Source of the DNA: Tenrec ecaudatus
Taxonomy: Eukaryota; Chordata; Mammalia; Afrosoricida; Tenrecidae
Length of the DNA: 64,000 nucleotides
Direction of reading: 5' to 3'
NCBI RefSeq assembly: GCF_050624435.1
Contig: NC_134545.1
Coordinates: forward strand, 84,703,563-84,767,562
Shown in pieces: positions 51,029 to 64,000 of the stretch (its first letter is position 1; each line of letters opens with the position of its first letter). The notes under the pieces were generated by a model. It had not been told where the DNA came from. It ran no database searches and was given only the letters and a program-made list of their open reading frames with translations. The translations under genes and the position numbers were made by a program.

Positions 51029-51697
51029 ATGTCTGATGCTATGAAAAGGAACAAAATCCAAATTATTGCCCTACCAGAACAAGTCACAGCGAAGAAGTCA
51101 ACAGCTAAACTAACAAGGGAATTTCTGGAAGAAAATTTCCCCACCCTAACGAATGAAAATCAGTCACTCATACAAGAATCAGAGAGGACGCCAAGTAGAC
51201 TAAACCACAGGAAGAACCCATCAAGGCATATATAATAGTTAAAGTAACAAACTGTGAAGAAAATCCTAGGAGCAGCAAGAGAAAGGAAGACAGACACATA
51301 CAAGGGCTCCCAGGTAAGAATATGCTCAGCCCTATCAACAGAAACCATGAAGAGGAGGAGAGAGGGGACTAGCATCTTCCAAAAGCTCAAAGAAAATGCC
51401 TCCCCTAGAATCCTTTACCCTGCCAAATTATCTATTAAGATAGAGGGAGAAATAAGGGTTTTCCAGGGCAAGGAAAAACTTAAAGAATGTGCTGCAAGAC
51501 ACCCAACCCTGAGGAAGATCCTTGCCAACTCACTATGGTCAGAAGACCAACGTCCACCAAGCACAACAGGAGAATATCATATAGCCCAACTCCAACCCAA
51601 AGCCAACAAGCCGATACCAATCACCAAGATAAAATGGCCACAGAGAGAAAAAGATGGCAATAAAGAAGCCCCTAACAAAGACACAGCACAGCAATAA
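51029..51697 (+). pseudogene. L1 ORF1 remnant
   Basis: The RNA-binding part is recognisable: ENFPTLTNENQSLIQESERT, then ILGAARERKTDTYKGSQVRI and SPRILYPAKLSIKIEGEIR. A small insertion near 51230 breaks the frame, and it resumes from about 51254. The upstream coiled-coil region (about 50790-51028) has several stops. Confidence 0.82.
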
Positions 51698-51736
51698 GAA
51701 GGGCGATAGGAAAACACACAAATCAAAAGGCACGAT

Positions 51737-54700
51737 ATGTCAGCAATGAATCCACAGATCGGGTTAATAACTCTAAATGTTAATGGCCTTAACTCCTATG
51801 TTAAAATAAAAAGGCTTGCAGACTGGCTTGGAAAAATAGCCCATCAATCTATTGCCTGTAGGAAACACATCTTACACTCACAGACAAGAATAAACTAAGA
51901 ACAAAAGGCTAAAGGAAGCTATACCAGGCAAATGGTGACTCGAAAAAAGCAGGAGTCGCAATTCTAATCTCAGACAAAAGTGATCTCAAGGTTCAAACCA
52001 TAAAGAGATAAGAGGGGGGCACTGTATAATGCTCAAAGGATCACTTTACCAGGAACCCGTGAGCTTAATAAATATATGTGCACCAAATGAGAGATCCGCT
52101 AAATTTGTCAAACAAACTATTCAGAAAATGAAAAGAGATATCACATACTCAACAGTTATAGTAGGGGACTTTAAGACAACATTCAGAAAAAAGATAGATC
52201 ATTTGGACGGTAGCTCAGCAATGAGACTAGAGCCAAACAACATTCTTCTCAATTGCGCATGGCACATTTTTTAAAATAGACCACATGCTGAGACACAAGT
52301 CAAGCCGGAGTAAATTCACACACATTGACATCATGCCATAAAACTGGAGATCAATAAAAGAACGACCAGGAAAACAAGGGAAAACAATTGGATGATTAAT
52401 AATGATCTTCTGCAACATGAGTGGGTACTGACCCAGATTAGAGGGGAGATCGAAACGTTTCTAGATGCTAATGAGAATACTTTGTATCAAAACCTGTGGG
52501 ATTCGGCGAAAGCAGTCATCAGAGGTCGCTTGATTGCAATAGGAGCATATATGAAAAAGGCAGAGAGACTTATGATGGATATGCTCTCACAAAACCTCCA
52601 GCAATTAGAAGAGTCAACTGAACAATCCCTCTAACATCAAAAGAAAGGAACTAATAAAAATCAGGGCAGAATTGAGCCACTGGCAAGACAAAAGAACAAT
52701 GCAGATGATTAAGGCAACAAAAAGCTGGTTCTTTGAAAGGATCAACAGAATCGACAGACTACTGGCAACCCTAACCAACGAAAGAAAAGAGCAAACAACA
52801 ATAGACAGGATGAGGAATGAAACAGGGGTAATCACAAGAGACCCTAATGAAATTAAAAGGATAATCACAAAGTACTCTAAGGAGTTCAACAATGTGGAAA
52901 ACATGGACAAATACTTGGAAATACAATCCCTCCCTAGACTATCCCAGGTAAAGAACAAGAACCTAAAGAAACCCATAGCAAAAGAAGAAATAGATATGGT
53001 TATCAAGAAGCTATCGACAAGAAAAGCTCCCAGACCAGATGGCTTCACTGAAGAATTTTACAAAGTATTCAGGGTAGAGCTGATACCGATCCTCCATAAA
53101 GTATTTCAGAGAGTAGAAAAGGATGGCAAACTCCCAAACTCCTTTTATGAAGCCAGTATAACTTTGAAACCAAATAGGGCAAGGATCCCACAGGGATAGG
53201 GAATTATAGACCAATATCTCTAATGAACCTAGATGCAAAAATCTTCAACAACATGTTGGCCAATAGAATACAAAAGTATACAAAACATATCAACCATCAG
53301 TATCGGGTAGGACACATCCCAGGGATGCAGGGATGGTTTAACATCTGAAAATCCATAAGTATTATATACCACATTGATAAGGAAAAGTAGAAGAACATGA
53401 TACTATCTATAGATGCAGGAAAAGCACTTGACAATACCCAGCACCCCTTCCTAATTAAGACGCTCAGGAAAATAGTGATGGAAGGGCAGTTTCTCAAGTT
53501 AATACAAGCTATCTACAAAAAGGCGACAGCTAACATCATAGTCAATGGAGTAAAGACTAAATCAATCCCACTGAAGAAGGGGACTAGACAAGGATGTCCC
53601 TTGTCCCCACTTCTATTCAATATCGTACTGGAGGTCCTAGCTAATAAAATATGACAATGGAAGGACATCAAAGGTATCCAATTGGGAGAGGAGGAGGTGA
53701 AATTATCATTATTTGCAGATGACATGATTCTGTACAATGAAAATCCCCCAAAGCTCCACAACTGGAGTACTGACAGCAATAGAGGAATATGGAAGAGTGG
53801 CACGATACAAGATCAACAAACAGAAGTCGATTGGTTTGCTGTATACATCGGACAAGACCATGGAAGAGGAGATCAGGAATGCAGTACCATTCACAATACT
53901 CAAGACGGAACTGAAATATCTAGGGATATATCTAACCAAAAAAATCAAAAGACCTATACAAGAAAAACTACAAGACCCTACTACAGGAAACCAAAAGCAA
54001 CCTCCACAAATGGAGGAATGTCCTATTCTCATGGATTGGAAGACTCAAGAAGGCACTTGAGTGGAAGGGCAATTTATAAGTTTAATGCTATACCGATTTA
54101 AATACCACCAATCTTCTTCATAGAATTGGAAAAACTGACCAACAATTTCATATGGAGAATCCTAGAATTAGCAGAAGAAGAAGAGCATAGTCGGAGGGCT
54201 TGCTTTACCAGACTTTCACACCTACTACAAAGCCACAGTGGTCAAAACAGTGTGGTATGGTACTGGCATAATGATAGATACACAGACCAATGGAAAAGAA
54301 TAGAAAGCCCAGAAATAAAACCATCAGCATACAGACATCTGATCTTTGACAAGGGCCTCAAAAAAATCAAGTGGGAGGGCAATGCTCTGTTTGAACAAGT
54401 GGTGCTGGAAACAATGGAAATCCATATGTAGGAAAATAAAGCAGATATATACCTCACCCCATGCACAAGAGCAAACTTCAGATAGATCACAGACCTAGAA
54501 GTAAAACCCCAAACCATCAGGAACATTAGTGAAGGAATCAGAACAAACCTAATGAACTTGGCCCAGGGAATACAAAGGCTAACTGCAATAGGGCAGGGTA
54601 CACACACTGGGGGATCAGAAATAGACAAATGGGATTTACTACGGATAAAACACGTTTGCATCAATAGACTTTACCAAGAGAGTATCAAGGCAACCCACAG

Positions 54701-55420
54701 ACTGGGATTTTTAGCAATGACACAATAGACAAAGGACGTATTACGAAACTCTACAATACCCTCCTTGCCTGCAAAAAGAGGAAAACAGTTAACCCTTTGA
54801 AGAAGTGGGAAAAAGAACTGAAAAGAAGTTTCATTAGGGAGGAGACTCATATGGCTAATAAATATATGAGAAAATGTTCATGATCATTAGCCATCAGAGA
54901 AATGCAAATCAAAACAACCATGAGATACTATGTAACACGTTTGAGGTTAACCCAAATCAGAAAATCAGAGAGCAACAAATGTTGGAGGGGATGTGGCGAG
55001 ACGGGAACTCTCCTACATTGCTGCTGGTCCTGTAGATATGTACAGCCACTATGGAAAGCGCTCTGGTGAGACTTAAAGAAGAAGTACGTTGAGCTACCTT
55101 ATGACCCAGCTATCCCTCTACTGGGTATATCCTCAGAAGAGGTAAGAAAGAAACCACGACCAGTTGCATGAACTCCAATGTTTATTGCAGCGCAATTCAC
55201 AATTGCAAAGAGTTGGAAACTATCTAAATTTCCATCGGTAGACGAGTGGATCAGTAAACTCTGGCACATACACACAACGGAGTACTATGCATTACGAAAA
55301 AGCACAGAAGAGCACATGAAACAAGTCTTTTCATGGGAAGAGTTGGAGGAAATTATGCTAAGTAAAGTCAACCAATCACAAAAGGAGAAGTACAGCATAA
55401 GTCCCCTGAGGTAAGTGTAA
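51737..55420 (+). pseudogene. L1 ORF2 remnant (endonuclease and reverse transcriptase)
   Basis: ORF2 opens at ATG 51737 with NPQIGLITLNVNGLNS, the endonuclease N-terminus, but meets TAA at 51896-51898. Reverse transcriptase parts follow in pieces: [34 protein letters not shown] and the active-site box FADDMILY (FADD at 53712-53723). The C-terminus (HTTEYYALRKSTEEHMK) is near 55300. Several frameshifts separate these blocks. Confidence 0.88.
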
Positions 55421-56889
55421 TCAGAGTGGTAGGTATAGAAGAGAAGCCACCTATATCATAAAAATTGGGTTGAGATACAAGGCAGTGGGAGGAGGTTGAA
55501 CCAAACCCAAGGAGGTACATGTTGGTCCAACATAGTAATGGGAAAAGGATGGAGGGGGAGGGAGAAAACAGGGGGATTAAACGTGAAATGATAATGGAGG
55601 GAGCAGGGCACTAATCTACACAGGGGTGAGTACTGGTCTGTCTCCACAGAAACTGGAAGGGGCATGCAGACACTGCCTTGAAGCACCAAACCAAGAGGAC
55701 AGCCTGGTCACAAGGATGAAAAGAGAGAGCTTCAGGGATGGCCCCAACCAGAGCCAAACTGGCCCCTTCCCTGGAAGTGGGTTCTGCAGAGAGCAGGTTG
55801 GGGAGAGGGCCCAGCATGCCACACCCATACGGAGGCAGGCCAGGAGGGAGGAAGAGAAAGAGATCGAACTGGGACCTACACAGGCACACAATGCTCAGAG
55901 GATGATGTCCTTGCTGGGACATAATGGGACACAGAAGGGACTGGGCAAATGACAAAAGCACATATCATGCTGACCCCTTATTGGAGCAGACTGACAGAGG
56001 ATATTTTGGGGATCACAGGGTGGAGAAGCAGCATAGTCTGAACCCTGCAAAATGGAGCAAATCAAGAAGGGAGCATACCTGGATACCCAATCTGGAGGAA
56101 AAAACAACTGAGCTGACTTTTCAGGGCAACAAGGGAGAGGGGGAATGAGGTGGGAAGGGAAGGAAGTGGTGTTAACAAACTCAGGAACAAAGGAACAAAA
56201 ATGGGTCCAAAATTTGTGGCGAGGAGGGTGTAGGAGGCCTGGTAGGGCTTGAGCAAAGGTAATGTAGCCGAGAGGAAATGCAGAAACCCAAATGAAGGCT
56301 GAGCATGATAGTGGGACAACTGGAAAGTCAAAGAAAATAGAGGAAAGAGCATTTAAAGAGCTCTAAATACAGGCATGTACATATGTAAATATTTTTATTT
56401 ATGATGATGAGGAAACAAATCTATGTGCATATACTTATAGGTTTAGTACTAAGATACCAGATGGACATTGGGCTTCTACTGAAGTACTCCCTCAATGCAA
56501 GAACATTTTGTTTTATTAAACTGGCATTCCATGATGCTCACCTCCCTGATATGATCGCTGAAGACAAATGGGTCCATAAGGAACTGTGGTGAAGAAATCT
56601 GAGAGTACCCAGCTATTAAAATATATAGCGTCTGGGGTCTTACACTTGAAGATAAACAAGCGGCCATCTAGCTGAGAAGCAACCAAGGCCACACGGAAGA
56701 AGCACACCAGCCTGTATGATTACGAGTTGTCGAAGGGATCAGGTTTCAGGCATCAAAGAAGGAAAAATCATATCATTGTGAGCTTGCCTTCCTGATACGA
56801 TTGCAGAGGACAAATGGTGGCATAATCATGTGTGGTGAACAAAGCTGATGGTGCCCGGCTATCAAAAGATACAATGTCTGGAGTCAGAG

Positions 56890-57240
56890 TGGGCTCCATG
56901 GTGGAGGGGTCTCTTGGTGAACTTCCAGAAGCAGGAGAAAATAACATGAGCTGTTTTAAACCACCCATTAGGTGGTATCACCATAGTCCAAAGGCTGTAG
57001 CTTCACACACACGTGTACAAGTACATGGGTATGCAGTGTCCGATTAGCACATCGTTATTTGCCTGTCCTACTATCAGGAACTGCCCTTTGTGCCATTTCT
57101 CCGTGCCACCTCCTCAAACAAAGTCTGGGATAGTAAATTCAGCAGAGCCCAATGGTAAAGTCCCTGGGGCTGTCCTCAATAGAGACAATTGTTTGCTTTA
57201 TTTATCTGTTTATTTTAACTTTATTTATTTTAACCGTTTG
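56890..57240. other. Spacer before the second duplicate unit
   Basis: Single-copy-looking sequence after the L1 is cut off. It ends in a T/A-rich stretch (57190-57235). It precedes the point equivalent to window base 1, so whether it too is duplicated cannot be seen. Confidence 0.5.
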
Positions 57241-59983
57241 CTTTAGAGCACTGTGGAAATGACACCCTCCAGTCCTGAGACTTCTCCTGCTGGGGTGCCA
57301 AGGGAACAAATGATGTCTTTCTGCCATAAAGTTCCTGAACTTGGCACCCTGAACCTTTGGACTTTCCACTCTCTCGACTTCACCTTCCTGAATTGGGTCC
57401 TGACCATCTCTGTGTCAGCAAAGTTACACAACCAAATTTATGGGTTACCTATGAAGCCAGGGAAAACTTTAAAGTTCATACGGCGATATATGGTACTCCA
57501 AAAAATACCCCAAACCATTTTAAATGAATAAAGTCACCCTTCTGACAAAAGGAGAAACATGTGAACATAAAATCCAAGTGGATCCAATGAATACCTCGCA
57601 GGTTCCTGGTGGGTGCCAGGAAAGGAACCCGTGTAAAGAGACCAAGACAGCAGTGAGCAAGACTGACCACTGTCTCAAGGGAAGGCAGACCTTGAGCAAG
57701 GAGTTCCACGTGCAATACTCAACCCCAAACCCACTGCCATCCAGTGCATTCTGATTCCGTGACTAACGAGACCCCCTACGGCAGGGTAGAACTGCCTCTC
57801 TGGGTCTCCAAGTCTCAATCTCGATGGAATCAGAAAGCCTATCTTCCTCCTGAGGAGTGGCTGCTGGATTCAAACTGCTCACTCTGAGGTTCGCAGACCA
57901 GCTTGGAAGCCAATACACCACCAGGGCTCTTTTCCAGGTGAGATGAAATAACCCAAACCAAGATCAGTGCTATGGAGTTTCATCTGACTCCTGGGTCCTG
58001 ACAGGAGAGGGTAGAACTACCTTGCTGGGATTCCGAGTTTCTAAGTCTTTACAGGAGCAGACAGTCGCCTGTTTTTCGCAAAGAGCTCCTGGTTGTTTTG
58101 AACTGCCCAACTCATAAACCAGGAGACCAACATAGCTCCTTTGCAAGTGTGATAAGACCACCTAAATGGAAGAAAGGGAATGTAAGAGAGAGTTTACAAA
58201 GGAGAGAAAAAGAGAAGCTGATACGAAGGGCTGAAAAAGAAAGTAAATGTTTAGAAAATAATTATAGTAACGTGTACAAAATATGCTTGATACAATTGAT
58301 GTATGCATTGCCGTAAGAGCCCCCATTAAAATGATCTTTTAATAATTAAAAAAAGAGAGAAAGTTGAAGTATGAGAGTCATGGAATAACAATAAGCTAAG
58401 ACAATAAATAACCAATTTCAAAATGAATAAAGAATTTGAATAGATATGTCCCTGAAGAAGATATGCAAATAACTAATAAGACCATAAAAGATATTCAACT
58501 TACTCATTGTTAGGAAAGGCCAATCAGAACCATAATGCGATATTACTTGACAATCACTTACTGACACTGAGTCAATTCTGACCCAGCGTGACCCTGTAGG
58601 ACCGTGTAGACCTGCCCCTGTTCTGAGACTATAACTCTATAGAGGAGGAGAAAGCCTCATCTTTCTCCCATAGAGCAGCTGGTGAGTTTGAACTGCTGAC
58701 CCTGTGGTTAGCCGACCAGTGAGTAACCCACTATGACACCATGGCTCTAGTGACACTCACTAGGAAGCTATCGCTCATTGTCAAAAGATCAACACTAGCA
58801 AATGTTCGTGAGGATGGAGCATTAGGACCCTCATAGATACTGCGGGTGCAGGCACTGCAGTAAGCATTTTGGTAGCTCCTCAATGTAAATGTAATAGACA
58901 TGAATCCTAGGAATACCGTGTGAGCTAGCAGCTCCACTTCCAGATATCTGTCCAAAATAATTGAAACAGGTCCACAAAAGACTCGAACATAGATGTTCGT
59001 AGGAGACTCAAAATAGGCAAGAAGCGGAAACAAATCAACTCTCCATCAACGGATGGGTAGATCAACGAAATACAGCAGAATATTACTCAGTGATCATGGA
59101 ACATGAAGTTCTGATACATCCTAGAATGTAGATGGACCGTGACAAGTTATGCCGAATGAAAGAAGCCAGTCACCACAAGTCACACAGCATTGCCTCTGTA
59201 GCCCTTGCCCTTTATATACAAATCATCCTGAATGTTGTTCGAACAGCTCCGTGGACTCAATCTGCTAGGCAAATCAGTTTGGTGACAATAAGTCGTCTGT
59301 GGAACATACAGCGGGTTAACTCTAACATGGGGGGCAAATAACAAAATTAGGATCGATCTAATGAAGAACACTGGTGCCAAATGACTGCTGTTGGGTCAAA
59401 TTTAACTTCATGACAACCACGTTGGACGGGGGAGAGCTGGCCCTGTGTGTTTCATCAACTGTAAGTGACTACAGGAGTAGAAAGCTCCCTCCTTCTCCCT
59501 CGTGTCAAACTGAGTCTTAATATTTGCTATAATAAATAGTGGGAATCCACAGGAGTCTTTTAATGACGGGAGACGTGACAAAGGGATGCTTCAGTAGGAA
59601 CACCCCGACGACCCTCTTTGCAGATGTACTTTCAGGTTGTGGGAGTAGGATCTACCCCTTTTTTTTCTAGTGTGTACACAGCTTTGGAACCTTAGAATAC
59701 CTTCATATTTCATGAATGACTAGTGTTGACAGAGGGGGAAATTAAACTGTGGAAATACTTATAAAATCAAAGGGATGAGGTTGCAGATTTCATGAATGAG
59801 AAGTATAAAGTATGAATCCCATGCTTCAGCAAAGCAAATAAACCCAAAGCACGTTGTACTGGCTGAGTCCAAAGGGAGTCCAAAAACCCAGACCAACCTT
59901 TGCCCTGCAGGTCTCATCCTGTGTATAATAGGCCTGATTCTCTGGCAGGCCATCCTGAGAGTTCTGGATGCTGAGCGGGTGAA

Positions 59984-60163
59984 ATGGTGCTCCTGGAAGT
60001 GCCTACTCTTACCCTGACGATTTGTGTCGCTTGCCTGATTTTTCTTTGGGTATGGAGGAACAGTCTGCGCCAGAGAAGCCTCCCTCCTGGTCCAACGCCT
60101 CTTCCCATCATTGGGAATATGCTGCAGCTGGACCCCAATGACCTCCCTGCATCCTTCTCCAAG
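59984..60163 (+). CDS. CYP2C23: Second CYP2C23-like gene, exon 1 only (truncated by window end)
   Basis: This is an exact copy of exon 1 at 2745-2924, with the same ATG, the same 60 codons and the same GTAAGG donor. It belongs to the second unit of the tandem duplication. The next exon would be expected near position 67850, beyond the window, so I cannot tell whether this copy is intact. Its upstream region carries a few substitutions relative to the first copy, including one beside the putative HNF4-type site. Confidence 0.9.
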
Positions 60164-63100
60164 GTAAGGGCTTGTGATCTCCCAGCAGTGCATCTCAGAC
60201 GACGGCTAGCTGGTGGTCTTGCCTCACTCTCGTGTTCTGCTCCTCAAGGGAACACTCTGGCGTGTCTATTTCTGCATTACTGTGTGGACTAGAACGCTTT
60301 AGAGCTGGTAATATAATGGAAACAGTGGTTCAATTCTATTGAATGAGAGCATTCTGGTACCAGAACACCTTGAGGTCACACCACCAAGAGGCAAGCCAAA
60401 TCCACAAATGGTATCACTTGCATCTAAGAGCTGAGTGAAAATCTTGGTTCTTCCTGATAATGTTAACATAGGCTTGATTAAATTACTCACATGTGAATGG
60501 GAAATAATGGCAGTACTTAGTCCCTGAAGTGGTTGTATAGATTTATTAATCTAATGCATTCATCTTATGATCACAATGTCTGGCAAATGTAATATAGTTC
60601 TTTTATGTTATGATTAATTATGTTACTTGTAAAGAATAATCCTGCTCTCAGGAAACCCAACCCTGCTGCGTGGTATGCTGTTCACATACTTTAAATATTC
60701 CTTGGGGAAAAGATACTGTCTCTGAGTTCATGGTGCAAAAACAGATCCTCCCGAAAAGAAGAACCAGTGCTGGGGATGTCTTCTTTGGTTATCAGCCGCA
60801 GCACTAGATAATTAATGTGCTTGATAAACGTTTAATGAGCCCATACTCTTTGCCAAGCTCTGGGGATACTTCTATGAACAAAGAGGCAAAACACCAGCCT
60901 AATTTAGAGAATATTCTCTCGAGGGACATCCGACAGACAGCACAGAGATTAGTGAAGGACTCAGCACTTTAGGTGGGATATGTTTAAGGCTCCGGAGAGA
61001 AGGGAGACCCAGGGTGAGCATTTCAATAGGAAGCCTTCGGTGACGACAGGGCGGCAGCCAGAGGTGCCCCCTGCTTTTACCAGATCGCTCTACTATTGAT
61101 TTCCGTGCTTCAGACTAGCATGAGAGGGTTTGGAATGAGGATGCGCCTCCTTCTACCTTGTTCTTTTTCAAGATTGCCTTGCCTATGAGGGGTCCCTTGC
61201 AATGTTATATAAGTTGGGGGATAGCTGGCCATTTCTTCAAACATGATTGTTGGAATTTTTATTGGCATTGCACTCAATCTGTAGATTGCTTTGGATTCTT
61301 AACATCTTCACAGGAAATCTTCCCATCCATGTACATGAGGCTCCCCCCGCCCTTTACCTATTTAGGTCTATTTATTTCATCCATGTTTCTAGTTTTCAGT
61401 ATAGAAATCTTTCAGCTCCCTGAATAAATTTGTTCCTAGGTATATTTTCCTCTTAGATGCTATTGTAAATGGGATTGTTTTCTTAATTTCCTTTCTAGAT
61501 GGCTCATTCCTGGTATAGCAAACCACAACTGAGTTTGGTGGGCTGATTTTATATGCTGAAAAGGTGCTGGATTCCCTTGTTTGTTGCAGAAGCTTTCCCG
61601 TGGAGTCTATAGGTAGCGTAATACAATTCTGAATAGCAGTGGACAGAGCAAGAATCCTTGTGTGGTTCCTTTTCTTAAGGGGCAAGCTCCAGGTTTGTAG
61701 CTGCGGCTTTCATAAATGTTCCTTGTCACACTGAGGAATGTTCCTTCTATTCCAGGTTTGTTGAATGTTTTTGTCATAAAACAGTATTGAGTTTTGTCCA
61801 GGGCTTCCAACCAGCTCGTTCTGGTTCAACCTCCTGCTGAGAATGTGTCTTTCCAACCAACCCCCCCCCCCACCCTCAGATATACTAAATCAAGTTCTAT
61901 ATTTTGACAAGACTTCCACGAATATGTTCTTATATAGATCTAAGCATCATGAGGGGCTCTAGAGGAACCACCTGGGACCTTCTTAAAATGCTGATTCTGA
62001 TTTTGTAGACCTGGGGCAAAAGCAAACTCTCTGCAGGGGGTGGGACCTGAACTAACTGGTTTGAAGCCTTGATTTTGTCAAATGCTTTTTCTGTGTTGAT
62101 GGAGATGGTGAATCTTTCCCTTTTGTTAGTAATTGATTTTCTACTGTTGAACTACCCTTGCATTCCCAGATGTCATCCTTAATCATGACATATAATTCGT
62201 TTTGGAATTAAATAATTTTATTGGGAGCTCTTACAGCTCTTATCACAATCCAAACATACCTCTATTGTGTCCAGCACATTTGTACATATGTTGCCATCAT
62301 CGTTTTCTGTCTTTTTAAAAAATCATTTTATTGGTGGCTCATACAACTCTTATCACAATTCATCAATTGAATCAGGCATGTTTGTACATATGTTGCCCTC
62401 CTTCTTTTCTAGACATTTACTTTATATTGAGGCCGGGATATCAGCCCTTCTCTACCCTTCCTACCACCATAACCCCCTGATACATTGTCATTATTTTAAT
62501 CTCTCACACTGACCGCTCTTTCGCTTCCCCATGTTCTCTGTTGTTCTTCCCCCTGGAGAGGGGTGCATGGTTATGTGTTGATCATTGTGATCCATTCCCC
62601 CTTTCCCCCCTCCGCTCTCCCTCTTCCTCCTACTCTTCTGGTATCACTACTCCCACTCCTGTTTCTGGATTCTGTGTGTTGTGAGTTCTCATCCTTTTCT
62701 ATACCTGTTCACATGCTCTGGTCTCGTCTGAATTGAGAAGCAGCACTGGGGTCATGGTAGTGGGGGGTGAGGAAGCCTCAAGGAACCAGAGGAATATAGA
62801 GTGTTTCATTGATGCTTTACTGAACCCTGGTGACTCATCCCTCCCCTGTGGCCTCTGTGTGGGGAGATTGTTCCACTGTCTTTGGATGGGCTTTGGATCT
62901 CTTCTCCAGCCCCCCTCGTTCTCAACAATATGTTTTTGTTTGTTCTGTGTCTGCTGATGCCTATTATCCGGTCCCTATGCCTCCTCGTGATTGCACTGCT
63001 GGTGTGCTTCTTCCATGTGGACTTGATGCTTCACTGCTGAATGGTGCCTTGTGTAACTTCACGCTTTAAAGACCCCAGATGCTCTATCTTTTAATAGCTG

Positions 63101-63738
63101 GGCATCATCCGCCTTCTTCACCACATTTGCTTATGCACCCGTTTTGTCTTCAGCAATTGTGTTGGGAGGGCGAACATCTAAGAATGCTGATTTGTTAGAA
63201 CAAAGTGTTCTTGTATTGAGAGACAATATGAGTAGAGACCCAAAGTCCTTCCACTATCTCAGTGCATTGCCATATAAATACATGTACATAGGCCATTACT
63301 TCTATTTTTGTGGATTAATGTATTTTGTGGATATGTACACCTCTATGTTTATACCTCTATCAATTGCTTTTTATCCTAGGTTCTTCCTCTGTTTCCTTTT
63401 ACCTTTTTCCTGCTCCACTGTCACTTTCCCCTTATTTCCACCTCCTGGTACCTCTTCTTATCTATTTTGCAGTTGCTCCTACACCACCAACACCCCACCT
63501 CCCCCACCCACATCCTCCCTCAGATCCCTACCTCCTTGTTATTGACTCCAAAACCCCAGTGCATGGCACAGTCTACTCACCACCGCCTTCCGCCACCAAC
63601 CTCACCTCCCAGGTCTCCCGGCATGACTGGTCCCGCTGCTCTCTCCTCGGGCATGCCTCTCATGCCCACCCTTTAAAGGTAGGTACACAGACTATGACAT
63701 CCCAAGCTGATTTTGAAAAATGAAAAGAGTAAATAAAT

Positions 63739-64000
63739 GTTTAGACAATATACAATTTTATTAATAAATAATGTGAAAGCATCAGTGATAACTATTTAAA
63801 CATTAAATTCTTCTTAAACATCTTGGCTTTAATGATGTGCATATTATCTTCTATGGCACCACAACACAAATACATACATGAAAATATTCCCATTTCCATG
63901 CACAGGTATTTGGCTATAACATCATTTACAAATTATTATGGACAAGATAAACCTTTTAAATAATTTACATTCATGTGGACAGCCATAAGTAAATAATTAT
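63739..64000 (-). pseudogene. UBA3P: UBA3 pseudogene, second copy, 3' UTR end only
   Basis: Sequence matching 6508-6769 recurs here because of the tandem duplication. Only the presumed 3' UTR of the retrocopy falls inside the window. Confidence 0.7.

Larger units (their letters stand above)
49268..56885 (+). mobile_element. Nearly full-length L1 with long 3' UTR, inactive
   Basis: It starts near 49268 with a GC-rich 5' region containing a TCAAGATGGTGCC-like start. ORF1 remnants follow (about 50800-51697), then ORF2 (51737-about 55420) and a 3' UTR of about 1.4 kb. The 3' UTR carries the same module seen at many other places here. The 3' end is cut off at about 56885 without the usual AATAAAATGATTT terminus. 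ORF1 and ORF2 both contain frameshifts and stops. Confidence 0.88.
57241..64000 (+). repeat. Second unit of a 57.24-kb tandem duplication (matches 1-6769)
   Basis: Position 57241 onward aligns without interruption to position 1 onward, in the same orientation, to the window end. The offset drifts from 57240 to 57231 through small indels (T run near 2420, 3 nt and 1 nt near 3930, C run near 4630, about 6 nt near 5240). I counted about 41 substitutions by eye in 6.77 kb. All repeats inside, such as the AfroSINEs, the L1M piece and the L1 tail, are shared at matching places, so the copy is a segmental duplication. The left limit of the duplication cannot be seen. Confidence 0.95.

Noticed and set aside
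57241-64000. Simple contig end overlap (pure assembly artefact)
   Set aside because: Not fully excluded, but the copies differ at about 41 sites and several indels, too many for identical overlapping sequence. Haplotype duplication remains possible.

Overview
The window looks like nuclear DNA of a placental mammal, most probably an afrotherian and perhaps a tenrec. It has spliced genes with GT-AG introns, a dense load of interspersed repeats and little coding sequence. The lineage call rests on recalled repeat families. Many copies match tRNA-derived AfroSINE. There are RTE-type LINE fragments, an L1 family with an unusually long 3' UTR, and one hAT element resembling SPIN, which is patchily distributed among mammals and reported from tenrec.

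The one intact protein gene is a nine-exon cytochrome P450 of subfamily 2C on the + strand, 2745-42036. The exons total 1485 nt (494 residues plus stop). They have canonical splice sites and carry all the P450 signature motifs. The protein resembles rodent CYP2C23 (arachidonic acid epoxygenase type) more than the other CYP2Cs I can recall. Introns are swollen by repeats. Intron 1 holds a processed UBA3 pseudogene (minus strand, 6508-8687). Intron 2 holds a broken class I endogenous retrovirus (minus strand, about 13256-21690), itself interrupted by an L1 tail. Introns 3 to 6 are short. Intron 7 (about 10 kb) holds L1 pieces, a SPIN-like element and a small telomere-like patch.

Downstream of exon 9 (42037-57240) lie L1 tails, RTE fragments, AfroSINEs and a nearly full-length but dead L1 (about 49268-56885). 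From 57241 to the end, the sequence repeats window positions 1-6769 with roughly 0.6% substitutions (my count by eye, about 41) and a few small indels. This includes the P450 promoter region and an identical exon 1 (59984-60163). The window therefore spans one full period (57240 bp) of a recent head-to-tail duplication, or an unmerged haplotype copy. A second CYP2C23-like gene starts inside the window and runs off its right edge.

I see no credible CRISPR array, RNA gene or second intact protein gene. Most other open frames lie inside repeats.
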